Below are positions 1-8,567 of a stretch of 64,000 bases of DNA, in pieces (the first letter of the stretch is position 1; the number at the start of each line of letters is the position of its first letter). The notes below the pieces were generated by a model. It saw only the letters and a program-made list of their open reading frames with translations. It had not been told where the DNA came from and did no database searches. Made by a program: the position numbers and the translations under genes. The stretch spans positions 25,593 through 89,592 of the IMG/VR virus record IMGVR_UViG_3300017917_001434. The stretch is one strand, 5' to 3'. The DNA comes from a virus.

Positions 1-1
1 C

Positions 2-202
2 ACAGCAAAACAAGATGGCGTGGCAAATCCTAAGAACGTTAGTCAACATAATCTATCACGCCGCCCATACTCAGCACCGGTGGCTAATAAAGCAGATCAA
101 GCTGAAGACAGTGTAGACGATATGGTTGAATCTGAATCAGAAAAAACCTACAAAAAAATTCAACTACATAACTTAGGCCGTAGACCCTACGCTGAAAAAT
201 AA
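2..202 (+). CDS. C-terminal part of a protein with HNLxRRPY repeats (partial)
   Basis: The reading frame is open from the left edge, so the start lies outside the window; an internal GTG at 20 is possible but has no clear ribosome binding site. The visible 66 residues hold two copies of a short motif, QHNLSRRPYS near the start and LHNLGRRPYA at the very end, separated by an acidic stretch rich in Glu and Asp. Function is unknown. A sigma70-type promoter begins 4 bases after the stop, so this gene ends its own unit. Confidence 0.6.
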   Translation, partial: TAKQDGVANPKNVSQHNLSRRPYSAPVANKADQAEDSVDDMVESESEKTYKKIQLHNLGRRPYAEK

Positions 203-205
203 CGG

Positions 206-234
206 TTGACCGATAAACTGTTATGTAGTACAAT
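206..234 (+). promoter_or_regulatory. sigma70-type promoter upstream of the tmRNA region
   Basis: TTGACC (206-211), a 17-base spacer and TACAAT (229-234) form a near-consensus host promoter. Transcription from about 241 would cover the microgenes and both pieces of the tmRNA. A hairpin ATATTCAC/GTGAATAT (244-251 with 259-266) lies just after the predicted start. Confidence 0.7.
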
Positions 235-251
235 TAGCAATAAATATTCAC

Positions 252-326
252 ATGAACGGTGAATATAGATTAAACAATTTAGGTGAATTGGAGGTGTATC
301 GTGAAGGTTATTGGCAACCAGCATAA
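252..326 (+). CDS. microgene, 24 residues, preceded by a late promoter box
   Basis: A short frame from ATG 252 to TAA 326. It has no Shine-Dalgarno sequence, but AATAAATA (239-246) ends 5 bases before the ATG, the same arrangement seen at six other genes of this window, which would make a leaderless late mRNA. The product is acidic at the start (NGEYRLNNLGELEV) and ends YWQPA. No family is recognised. Support is the promoter arrangement only; the ATG also lies in the loop of a hairpin (244-266). Confidence 0.35.
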   Translation: MNGEYRLNNLGELEVYREGYWQPA

Positions 327-378
327 CATATTTTGGTACCATAAACTTGGCTGTACCTGCCCAATTTGTAGTGTATGA
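301..378 (+). CDS. microgene, 25 residues, with Cys cluster
   Basis: GTG start at 301 preceded by GGAGG (290-294), a strong Shine-Dalgarno at good spacing. The product ends GCTCPICSV, a closely spaced three-cysteine cluster that could bind a metal. Its stop overlaps the ATG of the next microgene (ATGA at 375-378), which suggests translational coupling. Function unknown. Confidence 0.4.
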   Translation: MKVIGNQHNIFWYHKLGCTCPICSV

Positions 379-458
379 TTAAGTTTATTAAACGATTATT
401 TCAAGGTAAGGACTATGTAGGTTATAGACCTTATTGGTTTAAACAGCGTAAACACTAA
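375..458 (+). CDS. microgene, 27 residues, basic
   Basis: ATG at 375 overlaps the stop of the preceding microgene by four bases. The product is strongly basic (starts MIKFIKRLF, ends WFKQRKH) and could be a small RNA- or membrane-binding peptide. Its stop (456-458) sits directly against the 5' side of the tmRNA acceptor piece, so processing of the tmRNA precursor would cut next to this frame. No family recognised. Confidence 0.4.
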   Translation: MIKFIKRLFQGKDYVGYRPYWFKQRKH

Positions 459-503
459 GGTAAGGACTTCAAGACGGCGGTTCGATTCCGCCCAGGTCCA
501 CCA
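459..503 (+). ncRNA. ssrA: permuted tmRNA, acceptor piece (T arm and CCA 3' end)
   Basis: This is the 3' half of the tRNA-like domain of a tmRNA, placed upstream of the 5' half, as in permuted (two-piece) tmRNA genes. A perfect T stem GGCGG/CCGCC (476-480 with 488-492) closes the loop TTCGATT (481-487). Then come CAGGTCC (493-499), discriminator A and an encoded CCA (501-503). CAGGTCC pairs with GGGCCTG at 621-627, giving a 7-bp acceptor stem with G3-U70, the alanine identity element. The 5' boundary is approximate; AGCG and CACT at 445-456 can pair with AGTGCGCT at 657-664 as part of helix P2, so the piece may begin earlier. The lone T arm cannot be an ordinary tRNA because no D or anticodon arm precedes it. 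Confidence 0.85.
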
Positions 504-514
504 AAAGGTATCTT

Positions 515-619
515 ATGGAATATATTTGGATAACAGTATTTGTTTCAATTCATATTTGGGCATTATTAAAATATGAATCAGATGAAAAAATAGACCAAAT
601 GTGGCAAGATAATTTTTGA
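515..619 (+). CDS. small membrane peptide gene inside the tmRNA intervening segment
   Basis: A 34-residue frame fills almost the whole segment between the two tmRNA pieces: ATG at 515, TGA ending at 619, with the coding piece starting at 621. AAAAGG at 503-508 gives a plausible Shine-Dalgarno that overlaps the end of the acceptor piece. The N-terminal half (YIWITVFVSIHIWALL) is a hydrophobic membrane-type helix, followed by an acidic tail. Precursor processing of the tmRNA should release or destroy this message. It could be a chance frame, but its fit to the segment is tight. Confidence 0.4.
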   Translation: MEYIWITVFVSIHIWALLKYESDEKIDQMWQDNF

Positions 620-620
620 T

Positions 621-835
621 GGGCCTGACCAGGTTTCGATTGGGGTAGATAGAATAAGTGCGCTCGAGAGTCGACTGACGTAATCAGCGAAAAACTAGTA
701 AATGCAAAAGCAAATACTTCTAACGTAGTCAAAGTATCTATGGGCCGTGGCTTCCGCTTCGGTACTCGTAATACTGAGGCTTTAGCAGCTTAGTACTGCC
801 GTTCGGGGCAGTTATGCCTTGTTACCCAAAATAAC
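621..835 (+). ncRNA. ssrA: permuted tmRNA, coding piece with tag frame ending ALAA
   Basis: The piece starts with GGGCCTG (621-627), pairing with 493-499, followed by a D-loop-like TTTCGATTGGGG. A compact PK1-like region (660-689, with CGCT/AGCG and CTGA/TCAG pairings) ends 14 bases before GCA at 704, the likely resume codon. From there the frame is open for 29 codons to TAG (791-793). The tag begins AKANTSNVV, is rich in Arg and Gly in the middle (GRGFRFGTR) and ends TEALAA, the hydrophobic signal read by ClpXP and ClpAP in bacteria. A hairpin ACTGCC/GGCAGT (795-812) follows. The exact 3' end is uncertain; a terminator begins at 836. Confidence 0.85.
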
Positions 836-857
836 CAAACCCGCTTCGGCGGGTTTG
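836..857 (+). terminator. terminator after the tmRNA
   Basis: CAAACCCGC, a TTCG tetraloop, GCGGGTTTG. The stem is stable but only a short, interrupted T tract follows, so termination may be partial or the stem may act as a 3' end processing block. Confidence 0.6.
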
Positions 858-874
858 CTACCTTTATAAAGAGG

Positions 875-902
875 TTGACAAATACACTAAATCGTGTATA
901 AT
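875..902 (+). promoter_or_regulatory. sigma70-type promoter for the ParB-like gene
   Basis: TTGACA (875-880), 16-base spacer, TATAAT (897-902). An inverted repeat ATACAC/GTGTAT (882-887 with 894-899) lies between and over the boxes, and a second one, TGTAGA/TCTACA (909-914 with 923-928), lies just after the start site; both could be operator or leader structures. Confidence 0.7.
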
Positions 903-975
903 TATAATTGTAGATGAAACATTCTACACTTTATTGACGGTGCATTGTGCATCATTTAACATAAGGAGAAGTAAT

Positions 976-2031
976 ATGGCTAAACGCCTCACACGTAAAC
1001 TTACGGACGTTGTCGCTGAAGTTGAACAACAACTTAAGGCACACTACAACGTAACTCAAAAAGAATTAGACAGTTGGCGCAAACGTGCTATGTCTAGCCC
1101 ACATCAATTCCCAGAAAGTAAAATGGTTGCTATTGAAGAGCTTTATATTGACTATGAAGTTCAACGTGATGTTTTACACAAACACATTATCAATATTATG
1201 AAGAAGTGGGATCCTCGTATTTGTAGTCCTGTTAGTGCTTGTCGTCTTACAGGCAAAGAGCACAGTGATACATATGATGGGCAACACAGAACTATCAGCG
1301 CCGCTATACTAGGCTATGTAGAAATTCCTGGTGCAGTTGTAAACACCGATGATCCAAACTTTGCTAGTTATGCGTTTGAACAGTTAAATGACACAGGTGT
1401 TAAACGTTTGAATCCAGGTGACCTACATCGTAACGCCTTGGTACGTTATAAGAATGGTAGCCGTGATATTAAAAACGTTCGTGCTCGCACTTTACAGGAT
1501 CAATTTGACGCACTGGAAATTGACCTACAAGATAAAAATGCACGTGGCAGTGATACCCTGTGTGGTGACAATGAGTATTTCTTTAGTCACTTTAAGTATG
1601 CTCAAAAAGGTGTAGAAATTGATGAGTCGGGCAAAGTTCTCTATAATATCCTAAAGGCAATTAGAGATACTTTCCCAAAACAAGAAGAAATTGATCAAGG
1701 TGTTTTTATTGGACTTTGGGAACTACAACGTTTAGCCAGTACTAATCCAAATGTTAAGTTGCCCGATGGTTGGATGGAATCTGTGCTTAAAACAATTAAG
1801 ACAGTTTTCAAAGGTTCGCACCTAGTACACTCTAAAGCCAAAATACAATGGGAACATAGTCATCCAGGTGCAGGCTGGACTGCTCCAACAGCAATGAGTA
1901 ACTTTATACGTGAAATTTATATGTATGCCGGTGGTGATATCAACTTGCCATATCATGGTGATGGTAGTAAGGTTGGTATTATTGATAACAATCCAGCACC
2001 AGGATTATTTCCTGAGAAAGTTGAGTCATAA
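976..2031 (+). CDS. ParB/Srx-fold protein with DGQHR motif
   Basis: 351 residues from ATG 976, chosen over an in-frame ATG at 934 because AGGAG (963-967) sits directly before it. After a basic N terminus, residues about 52-125 read like a ParB/sulfiredoxin fold: a segment ending in QR (EVQRDVL), then a strand and DGQHRT (101-106), and IPGAVV. Such folds bind or cut DNA or hydrolyse nucleotides in ParB, DndB and similar proteins, and DGQHR holds the usual active-site residues. The rest is unrecognised. It overlaps the next gene by one base (TAATG), so the two are probably translated together. Its substrate is unknown. Confidence 0.6.
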   Translation: MAKRLTRKLTDVVAEVEQQLKAHYNVTQKELDSWRKRAMSSPHQFPESKMVAIEELYIDYEVQRDVLHKHIINIMKKWDPRICSPVSACRLTGKEHSDTYDGQHRTISAAILGYVEIPGAVVNTDDPNFASYAFEQLNDTGVKRLNPGDLHRNALVRYKNGSRDIKNVRARTLQDQFDALEIDLQDKNARGSDTLCGDNEYFFSHFKYAQKGVEIDESGKVLYNILKAIRDTFPKQEEIDQGVFIGLWELQRLASTNPNVKLPDGWMESVLKTIKTVFKGSHLVHSKAKIQWEHSHPGAGWTAPTAMSNFIREIYMYAGGDINLPYHGDGSKVGIIDNNPAPGLFPEKVES

Positions 2032-2588
2032 TGTTGCAAGAATCTTTAGAAAAGTTTATTGCACCAATCTATGGTAAAACACAGCGCAGTACTGATACTT
2101 ACAAAACTGTAGCAGCACACTGTTCTCGTCATATCCAGCGTTTAGTTGAAGAGTATTCACAGGTTGAAAACGATCAACAGTTGTTACGTGAAATACGTAA
2201 CGACATTGACTACTACCTACGTAGATATCACGAGTACTGTATTCAACAGCGTGATGGTATGAAAGCACACTACCACGAAGTTGGTGCCGATGAAGACTGT
2301 GACTTTGAGCATTTGATTCCAGCGGCACGTATTCGTGACCTACTGTTAGCTGATGCTATTACTGTAGAGCAGGCACTCAATGCTCCTACTGTACGTTTGA
2401 GTCGCAGTAAACATCACGCATTAAAAGACGCCGGCTGGGCTAGTAAGACACCAGACATGTGGAGACCATTCCGCCGTTACACTAACGTGTTTACAGCAGA
2501 ATATCAAACACACGATGGTACAGCAATAGACCCTGAAACCTGGACCTTGGAACAGCATTATAATTATTTTAAACATTTGGTTATCTAA
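2031..2588 (+). CDS. unknown protein, possible HNH-like (His-Me finger) domain
   Basis: 185 residues, start overlapping the previous stop by one base. The N-terminal half is helical and charged. The central part, CDFEHLIPA ... RLSRSKHHAL (about residues 93-130), has the look of an EH..PA ... LSR..H element of HNH-like nucleases, but the motif is incomplete, so this is a weak assignment. The operon with the DGQHR protein suggests a shared job on DNA. A strong terminator follows. Confidence 0.5.
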   Translation: MLQESLEKFIAPIYGKTQRSTDTYKTVAAHCSRHIQRLVEEYSQVENDQQLLREIRNDIDYYLRRYHEYCIQQRDGMKAHYHEVGADEDCDFEHLIPAARIRDLLLADAITVEQALNAPTVRLSRSKHHALKDAGWASKTPDMWRPFRRYTNVFTAEYQTHDGTAIDPETWTLEQHYNYFKHLVI

Positions 2589-2591
2589 TCG

Positions 2592-2620
2592 TTGACTAAA
2601 TAATTCTGCTAGCTTATACT
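2592..2620 (+). promoter_or_regulatory. sigma70-type promoter of groES-groEL, nested in a terminator
   Basis: TTGACT (2592-2597), 17-base spacer, TATACT (2615-2620). The -10 box is the inner end of the left arm of the terminator hairpin at 2606-2644. RNA starting near 2627 lacks that arm and cannot form the terminator, whereas read-through RNA can. Confidence 0.65.
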
Positions 2621-2649
2621 ATATTATTGAGTATAGGCTAGCAGTTTTT
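2606..2649 (+). terminator. terminator overlapping the groES promoter
   Basis: A 15-bp stem, arms 2606-2620 and 2630-2644 (CTGCTAGC/GCTAGCAG outer part, TATACT/AGTATA inner part), loop of nine bases and TTTTT at 2645-2649. It ends the ParB-like operon. Confidence 0.75.
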
Positions 2650-2703
2650 CGTGCCTATCGGGCGAAATATAAAAATTTTATTTGCTTAACTAAGGAGTAA
2701 AAA

Positions 2704-2997
2704 ATGAAGTTAAATCCCATACATGACCGTGTGGTCATTCGACGTATCGAAGCCGATACACAATCTGCTGGGGGTATCATAATCCCAGATACAGCCACAG
2801 AAAAACCCGATCAAGGAATCGTCTTAGCAGTAGGACAAGGTCGCCGTACCGAAGATGGTGTACTGGTGCCTATGACTCTTAAAGTTGACGATCGAGTATT
2901 GTTTGGCAAGTTTGCAGGACAACAAGTTAAGATTCAAGGTGAAGAACTACTGATTCTTCGCGAAGAAGATATTTTTGCAGTAATTGAGGAGGTTTAA
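2704..2997 (+). CDS. groES: co-chaperonin GroES
   Basis: 97 residues, the usual length of bacterial GroES. It starts [14 protein letters not shown], has the mobile loop region [17 protein letters not shown] (about residues 22-38) whose hydrophobic III contacts GroEL, and ends with the family pattern [22 protein letters not shown] lies 8 bases before the ATG. The groEL gene follows after 3 bases, as in bacterial operons. It is a normal GroES rather than the divergent gp31 type; a second, gp31-like lid is encoded at 32432. It should cap the phage GroEL or the host one in the cytoplasm. Confidence 0.97.
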   Translation: MKLNPIHDRVVIRRIEADTQSAGGIIIPDTATEKPDQGIVLAVGQGRRTEDGVLVPMTLKVDDRVLFGKFAGQQVKIQGEELLILREEDIFAVIEEV

Positions 2998-4621
<1,624 letters not shown>

Positions 4622-4623
<2 letters not shown>

Positions 4624-4641
4624 TTAACTACGTAGTTAATT
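4622..4641. repeat. perfect 20-bp palindrome after groEL
   Basis: AATTAACTAC immediately followed by its reverse complement GTAGTTAATT, overlapping the groEL stop codon. No spacer, so it is more like a binding site for a dimeric protein than a hairpin. Confidence 0.6.
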
Positions 4642-4652
4642 CCATATCTTAC

Positions 4653-4682
4653 AATAGCAGGACTAAGTCCTGCTATTTTTTT
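4653..4682 (+). terminator. terminator of groES-groEL
   Basis: AATAGCAGGA (4653-4662), loop CTAAG, TCCTGCTATT (4668-4677), then a run of Ts. A strong rho-independent terminator. Confidence 0.85.
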
Positions 4683-4688
4683 GGCCTG

Positions 4689-4696
4689 CATAAATA
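4689..4696 (+). promoter_or_regulatory. late promoter box CATAAATA
   Basis: Matches the T4 late promoter TATAAATA at seven of eight positions and lies 29 bases before the first fibre gene, just after the groEL terminator. Confidence 0.6.
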
Positions 4697-4725
4697 CAAT
4701 AAAGCTATTAGGGAGATATGGAACA

Positions 4726-5640
4726 ATGGCTAACAAAAACTTTGTAGTCCATAATGGACTTACAGTCGGCCTTTTAACAATCGACGCCACAACCGGCGAC
4801 ATCAATACCCCAGGTAACGTTAATATATCAGGTAGCGTTGGCGTAAGTCAAATTGCTAAGAATGATAGCAGTATTGCTATCAATGATAGCGGTCTAGGTT
4901 CATCTGTCGTAATTAAAATTGATAACAGTACAGAACACACAGTTGATGCTGATGGTGTAAATCTTGCCTCTGGTAACAGATTTGCTATTGCAGGTGTTGA
5001 AGTTTTAAATGGAACTGGACTTGGTAGTGCTGTAGTAAACAGCAGTTTGACCACAGTTGGTAATTTAACAGCATTAAGCGTAGCCGGCGATACTAATATA
5101 TACGGCAACCTAACAGTACAAGGGTTAAGTACACTAAATGGTGGTACATTAACCATTGGTGATGCAAACACTGACAATGTTGTATTTGGCGCAGAAATTA
5201 ACAGTAATGTAGTACCAAATACCGATAACGCCTACAGTTTAGGCAGTTCATCTCAAAAATGGGCTAACGTTATTGCAACAAATTTAACTGGCACGTTACA
5301 AACTGCAAGCCAAACAAACATCACTACAGTTGGTAATTTAACAGCATTAAGTGTAGCCGGTAGTGCTACCGTATTTGGTAATTTAACTGTACAAGGATTA
5401 AGCACACTAAACGGTGGTACATTAACCTTAGGTGATGCAAACACTGATAACGTTGTGTTTGGTGCAGATGTTAATAGTAATGTTCGACCAAACACAGATA
5501 ATACATACGGTTTAGGAACTGGTAGTAATCGTTGGGCAGATTTATATTCTGTCAAGGTTACTGCTAACGTGGTTACTATTGCTGGTGCAACAGCGGCCAC
5601 TACAGATGACGCAACAGCTTTAGCAATAGCATTAGGATAA
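4726..5640 (+). CDS. repeat-containing virion or fibre protein
   Basis: 304 residues from ATG 4726, preceded by GGGAG (4711-4715). The body is beta-type, low in Cys and rich in Gly, Asn, Thr and Val, with two nearly identical 91-residue modules each running from TTVGNLTALSVAG through GDANTDNVVFGA to NTDN.Y.LG. The pattern DNxYxLGxxxxxWxxxxxTN is typical of fibre proteins of aquatic T4-like phages. It is the first of five consecutive structural genes here. The exact place in the virion is not known. Confidence 0.65.
   Translation: MANKNFVVHNGLTVGLLTIDATTGDINTPGNVNISGSVGVSQIAKNDSSIAINDSGLGSSVVIKIDNSTEHTVDADGVNLASGNRFAIAGVEVLNGTGLGSAVVNSSLTTVGNLTALSVAGDTNIYGNLTVQGLSTLNGGTLTIGDANTDNVVFGAEINSNVVPNTDNAYSLGSSSQKWANVIATNLTGTLQTASQTNITTVGNLTALSVAGSATVFGNLTVQGLSTLNGGTLTLGDANTDNVVFGADVNSNVRPNTDNTYGLGTGSNRWADLYSVKVTANVVTIAGATAATTDDATALAIALG
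5050..5545 (+). repeat. two tandem 273-base modules
   Basis: Sequence from 5050 recurs from 5323 with period 273 bases (91 codons) at both DNA and protein level; the two copies differ by scattered changes, mostly synonymous. Confidence 0.75.
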
Positions 5641-5644
5641 TTAT

Positions 5645-5977
5645 ATGGCAAATACATTTTATAGAAAGTTAAGTGCAAACGTTGGTACAACATCAGAGGC
5701 AGTGGGTAGTTACACTGTAGGTGCAAGTACTACCACAGTGGTCGTGGGCCTAACAATATGTAACGTATCAGGTAGTACTATTAACGTTGACGTTTCATTG
5801 AATAATGGTTCAACTGATCACTACATTGTTAAAGGCGCTCCAGTCTCTGCTGGCGGTGCGTTGGTTCCAATCGGTGGCGAACAAAAAGTTATTATGACTA
5901 CAGGTGACAGTATCAAAGTAAAAAGTGATAGTGCAACGTCAGCTGATGTTATTTTGAGTATCATGGAGATAACATAA
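5645..5977 (+). CDS. small beta-rich virion-associated protein
   Basis: 110 residues, starting MANTFYRKLSANVGTTSEAV. It is a paralogue of the N-terminal part of the protein at 63238: both share SYTVGA, VVVGL, NNGSTD.YIV, and GG.QKV followed by TGDS.KV. It probably forms a small beta-sandwich attached to a fibre or to the head surface. It sits four bases after the previous gene and one base before the next, in a structural operon. Function inferred only from context. Confidence 0.6.
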   Translation: MANTFYRKLSANVGTTSEAVGSYTVGASTTTVVVGLTICNVSGSTINVDVSLNNGSTDHYIVKGAPVSAGGALVPIGGEQKVIMTTGDSIKVKSDSATSADVILSIMEIT

Positions 5978-5978
5978 T

Positions 5979-8153
5979 ATGGCATATATTGGTTTACAAC
6001 CTCAGACTAAAACGGTTGCTACCAGTACCCAGACACTAACAGGTAATGGCGTTGATCTTGAATACTCGCTTAATCGCGCAGTAAGTAAAGCTGCTGACAT
6101 TCTTGTATTTGTTGGTAATACTGTACAGGTACCCGAAAGCGATTATACAGCATTTGATAATACTCTGTTATTTGCATCAGGTAAAACACCTGCTAACGCC
6201 GCAGTAATTAGTATTAACTACAAAGCTGGTGCGTTAACCACTACATTTGTATCATCAAACAGCTATCCTGTGGGCACTACAGTTAACCCAAGTATTCGTT
6301 CAGTTGATGCTGCATCAACTGGTATTTACTTCCCTACTACAACTAGTGTAGGTATAACAGTAGCTGGTAATACTCGTCTTAAAGTAACTAACCAAGTTTC
6401 TGCAATTGACACAGCATCAGGTGCACTACAGGTAGTTGGTGGCGTTGGTATTAGTGATAACATGGTTGTTGGCGGTCCAGTGGCATTTGTAGACAGTAGC
6501 TCTTCAGGAGACACTACAACTGGGGCACTAACCGTAAACGGTGGTGTTGGTGTAGCAGAAAACTTAAACGTTGGCGGTGACTTAAATGTAGCCGGTGACT
6601 TTACAGTTGCTGGTCAATTTACCACAACAGGCGCAGACAGCTTGGCTGTTAACGACCCGTTCATTTTCTTAGCTAATGCTAACCCAGGCGATAACTTAGA
6701 TACTGGTTTTATTTCTAGTTATAACGATGGAAGCGATCAACGTTATACTGGTATTTTCCGCGATATCACAGATGGAAACTATAAATTATTTGATAATCTT
6801 TTAACCCAACCATCTACTGTAGTTGATACAGCTAACGTAAGTTACAGAGCCGCTAATCTGGTAGTTGGAAACATCATTGCTACTAACTTGTTTGGTACTG
6901 TGCAAGGTGCTACAACTATTACTACAGTGGGTAACTTATCTAGTTTAAGTGTCGCTGGTACAAGTAGTTTATACAATATCACCTACATTTATAGTACACA
7001 GGCTGCTAGTTCCACAACCACTGGCGCACTGCAAGTTAGTGGAGGTGTCGGTATTAGTGGTAATGTGTTTACTGGTGGTATTGTTGATATCTCCAGCACT
7101 GCCGCAAGTACAAGTACATCAACTGGCGCACTGATTGTTGATGGTGGTGCCGGTATTGCTGGTAACTTAAATGTCGGCGATAGATTAATCATCGGCGATA
7201 CTACTCCTCTAGCTGGTGTAACTACAACAGGTCAAATTATTACCAGCACTGTCACTGCTGCTACCCCTGTACTAAGCCTAAGAGTATCATCTTCGGCTGG
7301 TAATCCAATTTTTGGACAATTTACTTCATCCGGCACACCATCGGCGCCTACTATTGTAGCAGACGGCAGGGGTCTTGGGCGTAATAACTGGTACGGCTAT
7401 GATGGCTCTAATTATATAATCGCAGCATCTATGATAGTATCTGTTGATGGTACTCCAGGACTTAACGACATGCCCGGTCGTATAACATTCGCTACCACAG
7501 CAGATGGCGCATCTAGTCCTACAGAACGTGTGCGTATTAACAATGCAGGTAACGTAGGTATTGGTAATACAAATCCCCTGCATACCCTATCAGTGGGGGG
7601 AGACTTGTTTGGTGTTAATATAACGTCCACTGCAAACGTTGTAGTAGCTCATCAATTAAGAGTAAATAGCAGTAACTTTGCTACAGCGATAGTCAATAGC
7701 GGCACAGCCGGAGTAGGCAACATTGGTGCTAGCGGTCAAGGATTCAACACTGTATTTGCTCGTGCTACATCAGCACAGTACGCTGACGTTGCTGAGAGAT
7801 ATTTAGCAGATGCTGACTATGCTCCTGGTACAGTTTTACACTTTGGCGGATCTGCTGAAGTAAGTCAATGTAATGTGGATCACTGCTCACGTATTGCTGG
7901 TGTTGTTTCTACTAATCCAGCTTATATCATGAACGACAGTTTAACCGGTGAGCATGTAGTCGATCTAGCCTTGCTAGGTCGTGTACCTTGTCAAGTGCAA
8001 GGTCCAGTACGTCGTGGCGACATGATGGTATCGGCAGGCAACGGCCGAGCACGTGCCGAAGCTAATCCACGTTTAGGTGCTGTAATTGGTAAAGCATTAC
8101 AAGACTTTGATGGCACAGAAGGTGTTATTGAAGTAGTAGTTGGAAGAGTCTAG
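5979..8153 (+). CDS. tail-fibre-like protein with shared C-terminal domain
   Basis: 724 residues. It begins MAYIGLQPQTKT, a short N-terminal module also seen in the next gene, then has repeats of GALQV.GGVGI..N beta-helix type. The C-terminal 130 residues (from ATSAQYADVAE through VSTNPAYIMN to IEVVVGRV) are closely matched by the end of the 1530-residue protein at 12673. In phage fibres such endings often serve as folding or chaperone domains, but no self-cleavage residue can be pointed to. The two genes also share stretches of nearly identical DNA. Confidence 0.7.
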   Translation: MAYIGLQPQTKTVATSTQTLTGNGVDLEYSLNRAVSKAADILVFVGNTVQVPESDYTAFDNTLLFASGKTPANAAVISINYKAGALTTTFVSSNSYPVGTTVNPSIRSVDAASTGIYFPTTTSVGITVAGNTRLKVTNQVSAIDTASGALQVVGGVGISDNMVVGGPVAFVDSSSSGDTTTGALTVNGGVGVAENLNVGGDLNVAGDFTVAGQFTTTGADSLAVNDPFIFLANANPGDNLDTGFISSYNDGSDQRYTGIFRDITDGNYKLFDNLLTQPSTVVDTANVSYRAANLVVGNIIATNLFGTVQGATTITTVGNLSSLSVAGTSSLYNITYIYSTQAASSTTTGALQVSGGVGISGNVFTGGIVDISSTAASTSTSTGALIVDGGAGIAGNLNVGDRLIIGDTTPLAGVTTTGQIITSTVTAATPVLSLRVSSSAGNPIFGQFTSSGTPSAPTIVADGRGLGRNNWYGYDGSNYIIAASMIVSVDGTPGLNDMPGRITFATTADGASSPTERVRINNAGNVGIGNTNPLHTLSVGGDLFGVNITSTANVVVAHQLRVNSSNFATAIVNSGTAGVGNIGASGQGFNTVFARATSAQYADVAERYLADADYAPGTVLHFGGSAEVSQCNVDHCSRIAGVVSTNPAYIMNDSLTGEHVVDLALLGRVPCQVQGPVRRGDMMVSAGNGRARAEANPRLGAVIGKALQDFDGTEGVIEVVVGRV

Positions 8154-8161
8154 GAGAACGT

Positions 8162-8566
8162 ATGGCTTATTTAGGTAAATCCCCAGTAGCGGGTAATTTT
8201 GTTAAACTTGATGACATCAGCACGCAGTTTGATGGTAATACTAGCGTGTTTAACACGTTAGTATCAGGAACCGCTTATACTGTAAGCAATCCTTTTGCTA
8301 CACTGGTAGTTGCTGGTGGTAATGTTCTAGAACCAGAAGTGGATTACAACTTTAACAATGACACAATCACATTTAGCACAGCACCTACAAGTGCTTGGTT
8401 AAATAATTTTCATGTAATAGCATACGGAGATGTACTAGACACTGGTATTCCTAGTGATGGTACAATTACAAATGCTAAAGTAACTAATGGTACGCTATCG
8501 TACAGTAAATTCTCAGCAGTTTTGAAGGCAAGACTGTTGGCTAACTCTATTATTTTCGGGGCATAA
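8162..8566 (+). CDS. small fibre-type protein, MAYLG module
   Basis: 134 residues. The start MAYLGKSPVAG resembles the MAYIG start of the preceding protein, and EVDYNFNNDTITFSTAP matches the ESDYTAFDNTLLF region there, so this is a stand-alone copy of that N-terminal beta domain. Such modules in cyanophage-like genomes precede fibres and may attach them to the baseplate. Start supported by GGAGAACG just before ATG 8162. Confidence 0.6.
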   Translation: MAYLGKSPVAGNFVKLDDISTQFDGNTSVFNTLVSGTAYTVSNPFATLVVAGGNVLEPEVDYNFNNDTITFSTAPTSAWLNNFHVIAYGDVLDTGIPSDGTITNAKVTNGTLSYSKFSAVLKARLLANSIIFGA

Positions 8567-8567
8567 A

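Noticed and set aside
476-503. An ordinary tRNA gene at the T-arm-like sequence
   Set aside because: Only a T arm and acceptor strand are present; no anticodon or D arm lies upstream, and the acceptor strand pairs with 621-627 instead.
731-793. Resume codon AAA after GTAGTC
   Set aside because: GTAGTC resembles the E. coli bases before GCA, but GCA 704 has the better distance from the PK1-like region and the usual Ala start; kept as an alternative only.
934-975. Start of the ParB-like gene at ATG 934
   Set aside because: AGGAG lies directly before the in-frame ATG 976, and no such site precedes 934.
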